From Maniola hyperantus (taxonomy: Eukaryota > Arthropoda > Insecta > Lepidoptera > Nymphalidae), in the NCBI RefSeq assembly GCF_902806685.2, contig NC_048555.1, positions 9,114,001-9,178,000 on the forward strand: DNA of 64,000 nucleotides. The letters run 5' to 3'. The notes beneath the pieces were generated by a model, which saw only the letters and a program-made list of their open reading frames with translations, did no database searches and was not told the DNA's origin. The position numbers were made by a program, and so were the translations under genes. Positions 25,778 to 39,300 of the stretch are shown in pieces (position 1 is the stretch's first letter; every line of letters begins with the position of its first letter).

Positions 25778-25933
25778 CCGATTCTCTTGTGCAAAATCTC
25801 TAAACTAAACTAAATTAACAGGTCTTAATCTTGTGCTATCCTTTTCCGCAAGCAACATTATGAAAAGGATAGCAATAGATTTAGACGTACTATTTTGGTT
25901 TAGTTTAGAGATTGTGTACAACAGAATTAGCCA
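25778..25933. mobile_element. TIR element of the CTCTAAACTAAAC family
   Basis: The inverted ends carry ATCTCTAAACTAAACTAAAT and its complement TTTAGTTTAGAGATTGTG. The centre GCTATCCTTTTCCGCAAGCA recurs in the copy at 34013-34172, which has the same ends, and partly at about 15225-15310. Confidence 0.75.
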
Positions 25934-27643
25934 CATTATATACTTATAACAAAACTGTAACTGGTCAAATTCTGCACATTGAAGATATTTTGAAAATTTT
26001 TTTTCGAGGGCACTCTATAATCGATACTGAACCCAAAACTGTAATTTTTTCATTTTTGTCTTGTCTGTCTGTCTATCTGTCTGTCTGTCTGTCTGTATCA
26101 CGGCCGCGCATCACGCTGAAACTACTGAATGGATTCCAATGAAACTTGGTACGATTTGAGGTCATACTATGAGGAAGAATATAGGATACTTTTTATCCCG
26201 AAATTCAGCATGGTTCCCGTAGGAGAGGTGACGGAAGTTAAAATGTATACTGAGTTGTAATTCATTAACGCGTAGTCCGATTTCATTCATTCTTTTTTTG
26301 TTAGAAAGGGGATATTTTAAAGATTGTAGGTACCAAGCAACGACAACAATCCCGAAAAATCAAAGAGTTCCCACAGGATTTTAAAAAACGTAAATCCACG
26401 CGGACGAAGTCGCAGGAATCAGCTAGTAATACATATATTTATACGTGTTTCTAAAAACTCAATGATAATATTTGTAAGGGTGATTTATTTTCGTCATAAA
26501 CGTAAAACTACAAACGCGCTTTGGTATGAAAAGAAGCTCGCAACCAACTCAGCCTGCTGGATTCTGTTTTTACGAGATATCATTAGGGCCACAACAGGTT
26601 GAAATGGCAATCGGGGTATGAGGCGGGGGGACGCCCCGCACACCCGCATGTCACCCGCGCTCGCTCGCACCGGGTTGTGTGGCTGTGCGGATGTGCGGGG
26701 CGTTACCTTCCCGATTGACATCTCGACCTATAACATTTTTGAGATAAGGAATTTAAAAATAGGCCTAAAAATAAGATCAGTCATTTTTAAATATTTCCCT
26801 GTAATTTCTAAATATTTTTTTTATAGTTCACTCTGGCAATATGGTGAAGTTTTTAGTTTTCTGATCAGGCTTTAATGACTCAAATAATGTCGACAAAAAA
26901 TTATCACTGCTTGTTCTCGGGTTCCTTTAATTATTTTTTAAATAATTGTCAAAATAAGAAATTAATAGAAAAGACCCCACAAAAATAATTTATTCTGAAT
27001 TTTTTCAAAACGATTGTCTATACAGTAGGTAGGTACTAGTTGTAGACATCCGGATTCCAGATCCCGATAAAGGAACCTTCTCTATTAAATAATTTGTATT
27101 TGGTTAAACTTGGAAGAGAAAATTATGTCACATTATAAAAGTATATTCCATACAAGACGTTCCCTCGGCTTTGCTCGCGTGATGGAACTGAATCGATGCC
27201 CCATTCCAATACAAAAGTATGTAAATATGTAACACACTTTGCACACAATTATTTTTTAGTTTTAGTTTCTTTCTTTTTGTCATGTTATGTAATATTTTTT
27301 GTGTGAAATAAAGTATTTCTATCTATCTATCTATCTATATATTTTTTTACCAAAAATATAACATTATTACTATGATTTATATTATTATTATGTCTATAGT
27401 TAATAGCACCAATTAAAATATTAGTAAATCTATGCACTGCACATGTTATTATAGCGTAATCATTATCTTGTCTAATCTCAATAATGCTAAGTTGCATATT
27501 ATGTACTTTGTAAAAAACTATTATCACAATATTTACTGATCAACATACACCACACAACTATTTTCCATCGTCATCGAATTTCCTGTAATGCCCTTCTAAA
27601 CCAAAAAAGTTTTGTGATTATGTCATCATCATCATCACCAGAT

Positions 27644-30600
27644 CTAGTCATCAGCGTCATCATCGGAATATTCAATTTCTCCGCAGTTTCTCGAGCGGGC
27701 GCTCCTGGTGTGAACGCCTACGTAACAGAACTCGACGTTGATTTTATTGTCTTTGAGGTAGTGCATCCATTGCATTTGCTTTATCGACGGCTTGTCCGAG
27801 TCTGTCTTTACTTCCACGAATACTATCTGTTGGACATGGAAAAGTTTCTCTATACACATATTATATTGATATTTTTTATATTATGTTGATCCATGTTAAT
27901 ATGTTAATATAGGATGACACTCGATAGTGATCGTTGGCCGCGAGTCCACATTTTTTAGGAATACTAATTCATAATGAGTTTTACGGCTCGCAGCTTGGCT
28001 CAGCTGTGAGCAGCATTATTATTAAAGTTAGTGGGTTTTATTAAAAACAGGTCACAAAAACGATTTCGGAAATGCTGTAATAGTCAGTCACAGACCACAG
28101 TACTATTACAGTTCTTACGTCAAAAGCAGTTCCCGCCTCTCGCGTCCTGCTGACCAAAGGATTGGTCAGATTTGTCATGCACAAAAGCTTTTCTCGATGG
28201 GAAGGACGTTCCGAACCAGTTGTAGATGGATTTGACTTCTTAAGGCTCTCTTAACAGCTCTGAGGAATGGTTTAAATTAAAGGAATGTATTCTGTTTACC
28301 TGCTTAGTGAGAATATTCCACAGGGTGAGGTCTGGGAACCCGCTGTGCGCGTAGTGGTAGCGAGTGGCCAGGCGACGACACAACACGGCCACGCGGCGCG
28401 GGCCCAGGCACGTCCCTACCGCGCAAACGTTGTCCCACCCGATGCTGCGGTTTATGCCCGATATTTCAGCTGGGAATACAAGGGAGTTGTTAAAATTTTA
28501 TAAAATCAAATGAAAATTATAAAGTATAAATCAAACGAAAATGAAATGAGACAAAAAATTAAATATAGCCTAAATTAACAATATGACATCCATTAGCATA
28601 TTATTATCTAAAAATCTATTTGCCATTATACACTGCCACCCAGAGCTCGTCTTAACTGAAACCAACTATATACACGCACCCTTTTTACTTACTCTCAGGT
28701 CTGTTATCCCACGTAGCCTGCATTCGTGCCAACAAATCCCCCTCCGTGGACGTCTCGATCTCCTGCAGCCTATCCTCAATCATGCGCTGTCGGTTCGCAT
28801 AGAAGCTGTCAGTGTAGAGGTCGAGAGGGTGCGCCTGGTAGCGCGAGAGGAACAAGCCGCGCACGTCGCGTACACGCGCGTAGATTATGTCCCAGAATAG
28901 CAGGAAGAAGATTGTAGTTACTATCCTACCCTCCCAGTGCCCACCTGGAATTTTTTTGCCTGCGTTACCTTTGTGAACTCTTCATTTTTGAAATTACGAG
29001 GTAAGCAGGTATATATAATGGAAATGGCTTGAGGTATCAAGTTTTTTATACTGAATACTAAGGTTAATTCTCTAGCTGCTTGTCCATGTTTCTAGTTCAG
29101 ATAGACCGACACACTTTCGCATATTATATGGATGTAATATTACAATCACTACCCATATTGTAAATGTTGTTTGTTGGGTTGTTGGTTTGTCCTTCAATCA
29201 CGTCGCAACGGAGCAACGGATTGACGTGATTTTTGCATAGGTATAGATAATGACCTGGAGAGTGACATAGGAAAATCAAAGATTCCCATGGGATTTTTAA
29301 AAACCTATTTCCACGCGGACGAAGTCGCAGGCATCAGCTAGTATACAATAATTACAATATTAGTATGGATTAAACATGTTACCGTGCGTGAACATGGAGT
29401 CAACGTGAATGTAGTGGTGTATGCAATACTCCTCCGCGCTCAGCTTAGTGCGCACGCCGTCCACGATAGCCTCGAACTTCAGCTTGCCCTTGCCGTAGTT
29501 GCTGACAAGTTATATCATTTCAACCTATAGTACGCCACAGGTTGAGATGGCAATCGGGGTATGAGGCGGGTAGGCGCCCCGCACACCCACACGTCACCCG
29601 CGCTCGCCTGCACCGGGTTAGCGCGGGTGCTGTGCGGGTGTGCGGGGCGTTCCCACCCGTTGGCCATCTCCTGTCATGCTCATGACCTGTCGCATACTAA
29701 GACAGGAATATTTAGCTTCAAACAAGATAAAATTATTCAAAACTTTACCCATCGTATTCTTATACAAGCAAGATTATTTTTTGGTAGAAGAATTAAGAAT
29801 ACATAATATTATTTTACAAGATTATTTTAATTAGATTTAGGTTTTAAAAATCTTGTGGGAACTCTTTGATTTTCCGGGATTAAAAGTAGCCTATGTTCTT
29901 TCCCGGGATGCAATCTATCTTTGTACCAAATTTGATCGAAATCGATTTAAAGGATGGGCCGTGAAAAGCTAGCAGATAGACAGACAGACACACTTTCGCA
30001 TTTATAATATTAGTATGGATTTGCGCGCGTGTGTGGTGCATGTGTTGCGCGGACGTCGCGCGTTTGTGACGCGGACGTCGCGCGTGTGTTGCGCGTCGCC
30101 AGATTATTGTGTCAAGAAAACTCCTACCATTATGTCATTAATGGAAAGGTGTCATGACCCTCAGCAATGAGAAACACGACGACAGAGAGAGAGCGCAAAC
30201 GGTATAAGCAGAGTTTAAATAGTTATCAAACAAACAGTTTTAGCTCTAATACTCACTCCATCGGTACTTTATAAATGTGCCTCGCCGATATCTCTCTCTC
30301 CCAATTGGACACTTTCTGCGCGTACACTGCGATTTTGTCTGCTGATACTGCATCGATTTTATTCGTTTTCCGTTTCGCCAGTCTAAGGGCCCGCGGGTAC
30401 AACAACTCCTCGGCGTCCGTCGGTAGGTTTGAGCTAAATCCTTCTAGCAAAACTTTTGCTGCCTAAATAAAATATAATAAAAGTTAAAACTCTATGAATG
30501 AACCTCTATAAATGTTTTTATCTAAATATACAAAAGGAAAAGGTGACTGACTGATCTATCAACGCACAGCTCAAACTACTGGACGGATCGGACTGAAATG

Positions 30601-33338
30601 GCATGCAGATAGCTATTATGTCGTAGATATCCGCTACGAAAGGATTTTTGAAAACTCACGATTAAGTCTGACGACCTCCCTGGCGCAGTGGTGAGCGCTG
30701 TGGTCTTAATTAGTGGGAGGTCCCGGGTTCGATTCCTGGCAGGGGTTTGGAATTTTATAATTTCTAAATTTCTGGTCTGGTCTGGTGGGAGGCTTCAGCC
30801 GTGGCTAGTTACCACCCTACCGGCAAAGCCGTGCCGCCAAGCGATTAAGCGTTCCGGTACGATGCCGTGTAGAAACCAAAGGGGTATGGGTTTAATAAAA
30901 ACTGCCACACAACCTTCCAGGTTAGCCCGCTATCATCTTAGACTGCATCATCACTTACCACCAGGTGAGATTGCAGTCAAGGGCTAACTTGTATCTGAAT
31001 AAAAAATAAAAAATAAAAGTCCACGCGGACGAAGTCGCAGGTATACGCCAGTTTAAATTCTAAAGCACAAGGCACACCGGCAATTAATTATTCATTTTTT
31101 AACGGGCGGTAGCGCGCGGCAAGTTAAGTCGCGCTGAAGCATGGCTCGCGTCCTCTATATTTTGTTTTCAGTATACCAGTGTATACTGTAAGCAAACCAT
31201 GGAATTTACTAGCTCTCAAGTTAGCTGATCTGTTTGGCGGCCAATTTCGGTGGAAGTAACGTATGAGCGATAGTTACATCCGAAAAAAAATAAGTTACTC
31301 GCAATCTCCTAAGTTTTGTTTATTTATACAGATACAAGTTAGCCCTTGACTGCAAACTCACCTGGTGGTAAGTTGCGCCTAAAGAAGTTCTAGTTCATAA
31401 ACCGGCCAAGTGTGAGACAGGCTCGCGCACCGAGAGTACTACAGTCGTATTTTTTCGACATTTTGCATGATAAATTAAAAACTATGATGCATAACAATAA
31501 AAATAACAAAAATCTTTTTAAGAATACACAATTGAAGCTCTTACATATGATACCTCACTTAATATAGTTATCTTAATTTGAAAGTTGAAAATACGAATTA
31601 TTAGTTAATAATTAATTTAAATTAATTATTAACTAATAATTTAATTTTTTGTGTGTGACCACAAATTCACGGTTTTCAGAGTTTTCCCAAGACCTACCTA
31701 CCTGTTAAATTTCATAATTCTAGGTCAACGAGAAGTATCCTGTAGGTTTCTTGACAGACAAACAACAAAATGATCCTATAAGGGTTCCGTTTTTCCTTTT
31801 GAGGTACGGAAGCCTAAAAATTACCTGATCCGCATCGCCCAAGAATTTGTCCAAGACAAGAGCTTGCTCCGCAATCCAATACGCTTTCTTGTGTTGCCGG
31901 AACACGTTCTGCGCGATAAGCGTAGACAAGATGTCGTTGATGAGAGTTGCTTTCGTCTTGTCTCTCTTCAAGTCGGTGATGCCTTCTCCGAGAATCTTCA
32001 CGAATATGTAGGGAGGGGTGAAGCGCCGTAACCAAACTGGCAGCGACTCGTAACTTTAAAATATGAAGTACTAGGTGATGCCCGCGACTTCGTCCGCGTG
32101 GAATTAGGTTTTTGAAAATCCCTTGGGAACTTTTACCAACAAACCAACAAACAAACACACTTTCGCATTTATAATAAGGGTACTGATTAATAAAAAACAC
32201 GTCAAAGTGCGAGTCGAACTCGCACACAAAGAGTTCCATACCATAGTACAAAAATAACACTTTTATATTTTTGAGATGTAACCACAAATTCGAGGTTTTC
32301 GGATTTTTTCCTTTACTTGTGCTTTAAGACAAACTAAGACTACCTGCCAAATTTCATAATTCTAGGACAACGGGAAGTACCCTATAGGCAGAGCCTGAAT
32401 AGATGCCGAGCTGGCGCGATGTTTAAGCACCTTTACGACCACCTTGGGTACGACGCCTATATGTTCAATACATAGCAGCTTGTTACTATTACCAGTCTAT
32501 AGCAATTGTTGAATAGTAATGTAAATAACTTACATCATCATTTCATCATTATCGATGGCTTTAAAAAGACCAAAAACCAATTCAATGATCCTGCATCTCT
32601 CCTTTAATTCAGTCTTCGCCAAAAACTCTCCATAAATGGAATGTGCTTTCAGATAGCTGGAAAAATAAATAAAATTAAGAGAAAATTTGTAGTTTAAGCA
32701 AAAGTTAGAAAAGCATGTTAAATTTAACTAATTTTATAAGTTATTAAAATGTCCCCTCATATAAAGCTTGCACGTGGATATAGATCACAACGTGTAGAGG
32801 CTTATCGAGAGTTTTAATCTTTATAATAACCTAACTGCAATATTAACTTGATTAGGGCACAATTGCTATTGCAACCACATAATCAAAATAGCGACCTAAA
32901 CAAAAAAGTATTTGATAGTCGTCGAGTCTCGAGTCGGAACGAGACTGCTTAAAAACCTTCAAACACCGGTATTTATACAAATCGATTCAAGATGGCTCCC
33001 CCGCCACAGATGACGTGACATCGGATGAGTCAAATATTGTCTAATTCATTAAACTAACTTCAATAAGCTAACAGTAGATAGCATAAAAACTGTGATAGTT
33101 AAAGCGTTAATGTTATTTTTCCTGTAAAATTATACAATAAACTTTTTTCCTAATGCGTTTAAATAAAAAGTTGTCTAACGAACCAATCGCACGGCGCAAC
33201 AGGCAAGCGGTTTGTGCAGTACAGCGTCTGACAAAAAGAGCTCAGGAGTTCGATTGCGGTAAAGGTCCAAACGCATTTGTCTACCGCGTTACTCCATACA
33301 AACTCACATCCCGACTTAATAATTTAAAGGCGAAAGTT

Positions 33339-33377
<39 letters not shown>

Positions 33378-36300
33378 TTGTTACTCCTTCACGCAAACAC
33401 TACTGGACGGATTTGGCTGAAATTTATGGAGATATATTATACCCTGGATTAAAACATAGGCTACTTTTTATCCCGGAAAATCAAAGAGTTCCCGCGGGAT
33501 TTTGAAAAACGTAAATCCACGCGGACGAAGTCGCTAGTAAACTATATTTGCCGCACCACGCCGAGTCGCGCAAATGCGTTTGGGCCTTAAAATGACAATT
33601 AAGTATAACGATAACAATCACCTCTGGCTGACACTCTCTCGCTGTTGGTTAAAAAAGAAACGAAATACTTTTGATTCAAATTAACTTTTACAAATATTTT
33701 TGAATCGTTGTCGTACCACCTTTACTAATGAAAAGAACTAGCAAGAAACTTTGTTATTCTCACCGTTCAAATTGTAGCCTATTTTGGAAGACTACACTCG
33801 CGTTGTCCAGCAACTCACTGTCGATAGGGTAGCTCTCACGTTGAGACTTTTCGTTCAGTAGCATCTGTTCCAAGTTCTTATCGCTGATGATGCTGTAGTT
33901 CATGCCGAGATACATCAGAATGTACAGTTCGTTCAACGCTTGGCGAGCTTGATCGGCAAGCTTGTAGAATTTTCCAGCCTTCGCACCCATCCTGCAAGAC
34001 AATAAGTTATTGTGGGTAATTCCATTGTACACAAACTCTAAACTAAACTTAAATGACACGTCTAAATCTATTGCTGTCCCTTTCATAATGTTGCTTGTGG
34101 AAAAGGATAGCACTAGATTTAGACCCGTTAATTTAGTTTAGTTTAGAGATTGTGTACAAAAGAATCAGCCCCATTGTTGTACTATACAGGCTTTTGCTTG
34201 ACTGCAATCTTGCTGCAATCACTCCTAATACATATTCATCATCAACCCCAACCCACTACTGAGCACCGGTCTCCTCTCAGAATCAAACCAAATCAAAGTT
34301 ATAGTATGTACCTATTAGAGTGTACCTTTGCATATTGTATATATAGTTGCATTGCGACTCCGTCTTAACAGCTCTATAAGTTCTACCTGGAAGAGATCAC
34401 TGGTAGTGATAAGGTCGCCCTTTGTTTTAAGCATATCCTGTGTTATTTTACTCTTTCGGCAGCACTCAAACTCGCTTAATCGTTACTTAAGGCATGAATT
34501 AGCATGGATAAGGAATGCCTTAAGTAACGATTAAGCTACTCTGAGTATGGCTGTTAGTCATAGTATGAAGCAATAAAGATGTTTTAAATTAAATTGATAC
34601 AAACATTCAGTATTGGCTGAGTGCAAGATTGTTTTGTTTTCATTAATACTTATATCAATGGTCTAAAAGACAAATGTAATTTAGGTCATAATCCACCATG
34701 CTAGCAAGTGCGGGTAGGTGGACCCACACACTTTTTAGGACAATATGGAGAAATTTCAGTCATGCAGGTTTCCTTACGATTCATTAATACTTATATCAAT
34801 GGTCTAAACGATAAATGTAATTTAGGCCACAATCCACCATGCTGGCAAATGCGGATTGGTGGACCACACACTTTTGAGGACAATATGGCATAATTGCAAT
34901 ATGGCATAATTTGAGGATAATGTCAGGCATGCAGGTTTCCTTACGATGTTTTTCTTAACCGTTAAAACAAGTGATTTTAAATTGCTTAAAACGGACATAT
35001 TAAGTCTGGAAGGACAGAGGAGCGTATCTGGGATCAAATCACATAGGAAACCGACATCTCTACAGTAGGAGAACTGCCACTCAGTACACTCATTCAAATA
35101 CAGAGTGAAGCAGTATTACCTATCATTAATATAGAGTATTTTATATATTATATGTATTTATATTTTTCATATATTATGTATATAATTATTTATGATAAGT
35201 ATAATTATTGTATATAAGTTGATTTGGGTATTTATTATAAGATATTTATGTAGTTTATTAGATTCTAGTACCGTAGACCTATTCCACTTCTTGATACGCC
35301 TTACTCACAACCTTGAATGGGAAGCTGGAAGAAATCTCTGTTTAGAGATAAGCATTTCCGATGTAACTTAATTTATTATTACTTTGTAACTACAATTTTT
35401 GGTACATGAATAATAAAAATAAATAAAATAAAAATAAATCTTAACAACTATGTTTTTTAATCCTAATCCTAATAATATTATAAATGTGAAAGTGTGGATG
35501 TTTAGATGTTTGTTACTCAATCACGCAAAAACTACTGGACGGATTTGGCGGAAATTTGGAATGGAGATAGATTATACTCTGGATTAACACAAAGGCTACT
35601 TTTTATCCCGGAAAATCAAAGAGTTCCCGCGGGATTTTGAAAAACGTAAATCCACGCGGACGAAGTCGCGGGCATCGGCTAGTAATTACTAAATTATAAA
35701 TGACTTGAACACTACTTACATCTTTAAAAGGCGACTTTCGTTGTTACGTCTACCACCAAAATATGTGGCGATGTTGGTCTTTTGATGCATAAAATTCTTC
35801 AATAGTTGTATGCCCTTTGCTTTATTTTTTTCTTTTATTTTAAATTCTTTGCATACTTCTTCCAATTCTTCCCTATTCATAATCTTAACCATTTCATCAA
35901 AATTCAAATCGTGTCTTTCTCCTATTAAATAGAAGAAAAATAAACTAATCTTAGTAACTAAACCGACTAGACCTCAAACTAAATCGACTGGAATCGGAAT
36001 TCAACTTCGTATATTTGTAGTTCTTGCATTTCACGAAGGCGAGTGGCTCATGCTTGTGATTAAGTCGTATCGGTATAAGTAAGGAACAGTAAATGTGTGC
36101 GTTTGCGAGCGCTTGCTCGCGACTGATTGGTCCGACATGCACGCACACTTAGAGCGAGGGCACACGATGCGTTGCGGCGGCGGTGCGGCACCGGAGTGGT
36201 GTCGCTGCGTCGTCTTACATAGAAATATCTGTGGCATGTCACACGATGCGCTCCGGCGCCGCACCGGTCTTGCAACCACCGAGACGAGGCGGGGAGGTGA

Positions 36301-39300
36301 ATGCGTTGCGACGTCCGAGCGGCACCGCTCAGTTGTTTTTATTAACATACTGTCCAACGCTGCTACGGCGGCACTGCGACATAACAACGTTACGGCGCCG
36401 CACCGCTCGTGTGCCCACTGATACGGAGAAATCTTTTGAGGTGCGGCGCTGCAACGCATCGTGTGCCCCCAGTCTCACGCAATGCCCGTGTATAAGACGT
36501 AACCACAAGTAAAGTTCACTCGCCTTGGTGAATTGCAAGAACTGTATACAGTAATATACAGTAAAATTATTGGAATTGGAAAATCAAGGTTTTCGATAGT
36601 AAGTTTAAAATATTAATTACGATACGTGTGACTTAGTATAGACGCGCACTAGGCAGCCAGGTCGCGAAGGCCAGGTCGCCAATGGAGCGGCCGAGAATTC
36701 TCAGTTCAGTTCTGGCCGCGTGTGAGTCGCGCTTGATCTTATTGGTCGCGGCTAATCTTGGCCGCTGGCCACGTGTTGTTAAATACATGCGGTTTTAAAA
36801 TTTATGAAACAATAAATAGATCACACTGGTCGCCACGACCTGGCCGCCTAGTGTGCATGTAGTCTTAAGTACTTAGTCCAATATTGCACGTGCTATACGC
36901 CGTGCAATAAACTTGCAAATCTAAGCAAATGCTCAAGTTACGAATATCGTATATTAGGTTCGGTAGCCTAAACCTGCGTAATGCCAATCTGTGATTTAAT
37001 GCAGTATATTTTTGAATGGTCTAAAAATGGACCACTTAAGTCATGGATAAATCTTACTTAAGCGCGGATTTAGGTCACATAGTGATATTTTATTGCAATA
37101 AATCTATCTACCGTTGTACTGCGCCACAGCAATAAAGCCATTTTCAATGAGATAGTTCAACACGTCCTGTATAATCGGGTCATCAATGTCGACTTTTGAA
37201 TTAATATTCGTTCTTTCTTGCTTTCCTTTTTTTTCTTTCTTTTCTTTGTTACCACATGCATTCTTCTTTATTTTGTTCCATCTACACCACTGCTCTACCT
37301 GCAATGATTATTGTGTCAGCTTGTAAAACACTATAGTTGGGCCATTACGAACGTGCGAACGGGGTCATTAATCATTACGATCAAGGGTTCACAACACAAT
37401 GCCGCAGAAGACGTTATCGATAAAGGGATTCGGACGCAGGTAGTAGAGACGCAGGTAAAAGTATGGGCGATTTTTAAAACCTGTTATCGACTATCGATAA
37501 ATTCTTTTGTTGCTGTTACACACAACACCAGAGCGTCGGGTTCGCACGTTCGTAATGGCCCAACTATAAATACAAAAACGGTCAAGTGCGAGTCGGTCTC
37601 GCACACGAAGAGTTCTGTACCATCAAACAAGAAATAACACTTTTAAATTTTTAATGTGATGTAACTACCTACTTCATGATTTTCAAATTTTTGCCTTTAG
37701 TTGTGCTATAAGACAGCTACCGGCCAAACATAATTCTAGGAGAACGGGAAATACCCTATAGGTATTGATTCCCTTGATGGGTCTTGAGAGACTGACAACA
37801 AAGTGGTCCTATAAGGGTTTCTTTCTTTTTTCTGGAGATACGGAACCTTAAAGACACATTTACGTGCCACATCCTCTCGTAAATACCACGAAGATGCTAG
37901 TACAACGTTACTTTAATAGGATTGGAGCAATGAAATACAATAATGTTATAAAGTAAAAGGAATCCAAAGATCCTTGGTTTAAAGTCTAAAATTCAGTAGG
38001 TACCACCGTTTTTGATTTCGCAAGGTTTCCAATTGGAGCGCTGGCTGTAATAAATAATAATCCATACTAATATTATAAATGCGAAAGTGTCTGTCTGCTA
38101 GCCTTTCACGGCCGTTCCGTTAAACCGATTTGGACGAAATTTGGTACAGCGATCGCTTGCATTCTGGGGAAGGACATAGGGCTACTTTTTATCCCGGAAA
38201 ATCAAAGAGTTCCCACAGGATTTTCCAAAACTTAAATCCACGCGGATGGTGTCGCGGGAGTAGTGAAATATACCAGGTTTACCTGCCAGTATAGTCTGCA
38301 TACTATCCTTTGTCCCGGGGGTTTCGCTTGCATATATTTTTCAAAGAGATCCAATGACTTTCCGTTCATGAGAAGCCGTAAGTTTTTATCATTCAAGCAT
38401 TCATTCACGATTTTCATGAGGAATATCGCTGAAACATAAAATGGTAAGTATTTTTATTAACTCGGGCAAGTTTGCTGTAGGTATAGTACGCGACAGGTTG
38501 AGATGGCAATTGGGGTATGAGGCGGGGGGACGCCCCACACACCACCCGCGCTTCCCCGCACCGGATTAGCGCCGTGGCTGTGCGGGTGTGCGGGGCCTTC
38601 CCTCCCCGATTGCCATTTCGACCTTTTTAGTAAGCTAGTCTTAAAGAGAGTGTACACATACAATCTAATACATATTGTAAAGACAAGATTTTTTTTAACT
38701 CTATTGTGATTCCAAAGGATTCCAACATAAATTTATTTTATTTCAACCACGCCACATCACACTTTTTAATAAATATTTCTATTCTAATTAATTATCATAT
38801 ATTTTGTTATCTTTTTAATTTTCAACTGATAATGTTAAGGCACAAATCTTCAATACAACACCTCAATGTCAAATGTCATCCCTTCTGTATTAAACAATAA
38901 ACAGGTAGTTCAGGAATCATCTCAATCAAACCGTAGGCTTATAATCTTTATGATATTCACACAACTACCAACAAAAACAGTACAGTGTTTCAACTCAATT
39001 GGATGAACAATATGCAAACAGAATACAAACATACAAACATTATTTTTTTTATCTAAATATATAAAAGGAAAGGGTGACTGACTGATCTATCAATGCACAC
39101 CTGAAACTATTGGGCGGATAGGGCTGAAGTTTGGCATGCAGATACCTATTATGACGTAGGCATCTGCTAAGAAAGGGTTTTTGAAAATTCAACCCCTAAG
39201 GGGGTGAAATAGGGGTTTGAAATTTGTGTAGTCTACGCGGATGAAGTCGCGAGCATAAGCTAGTTTAAGTATAAGAATACTATTGGATACTTACTTTTAT

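Larger units (their letters stand above)
22882..27643. other. Intergenic region between Hnf4 and Fan1 (convergent genes)
   Basis: No coding exon was recognised. It contains the GC-rich inverted-repeat element 23388-23862, the truncated CAGTACGCGGC end at 24475-24530, the hairpin element 25572-25747, the TIR element 25778-25933, a family B tail (26040-26432), a GC-rich hairpin copy (26591-26729) and an ATCT microsatellite at 27319-27337. The 3' UTR of Fan1 must lie in the right part; a reverse-strand AATAAA at 26989-26994 is one possible end. Confidence 0.6.

Noticed and set aside
30675..30755. tRNA gene
   Set aside because: A and B boxes are present but there is no cloverleaf acceptor stem, and the sequence continues into a SINE body with A-rich tail.
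36031..36459. Long overlapping open frames on both strands
   Set aside because: They coincide with a GC-rich TIR element with 18-bp perfect ends; frames on both strands reflect few stop codons in GC-rich DNA.
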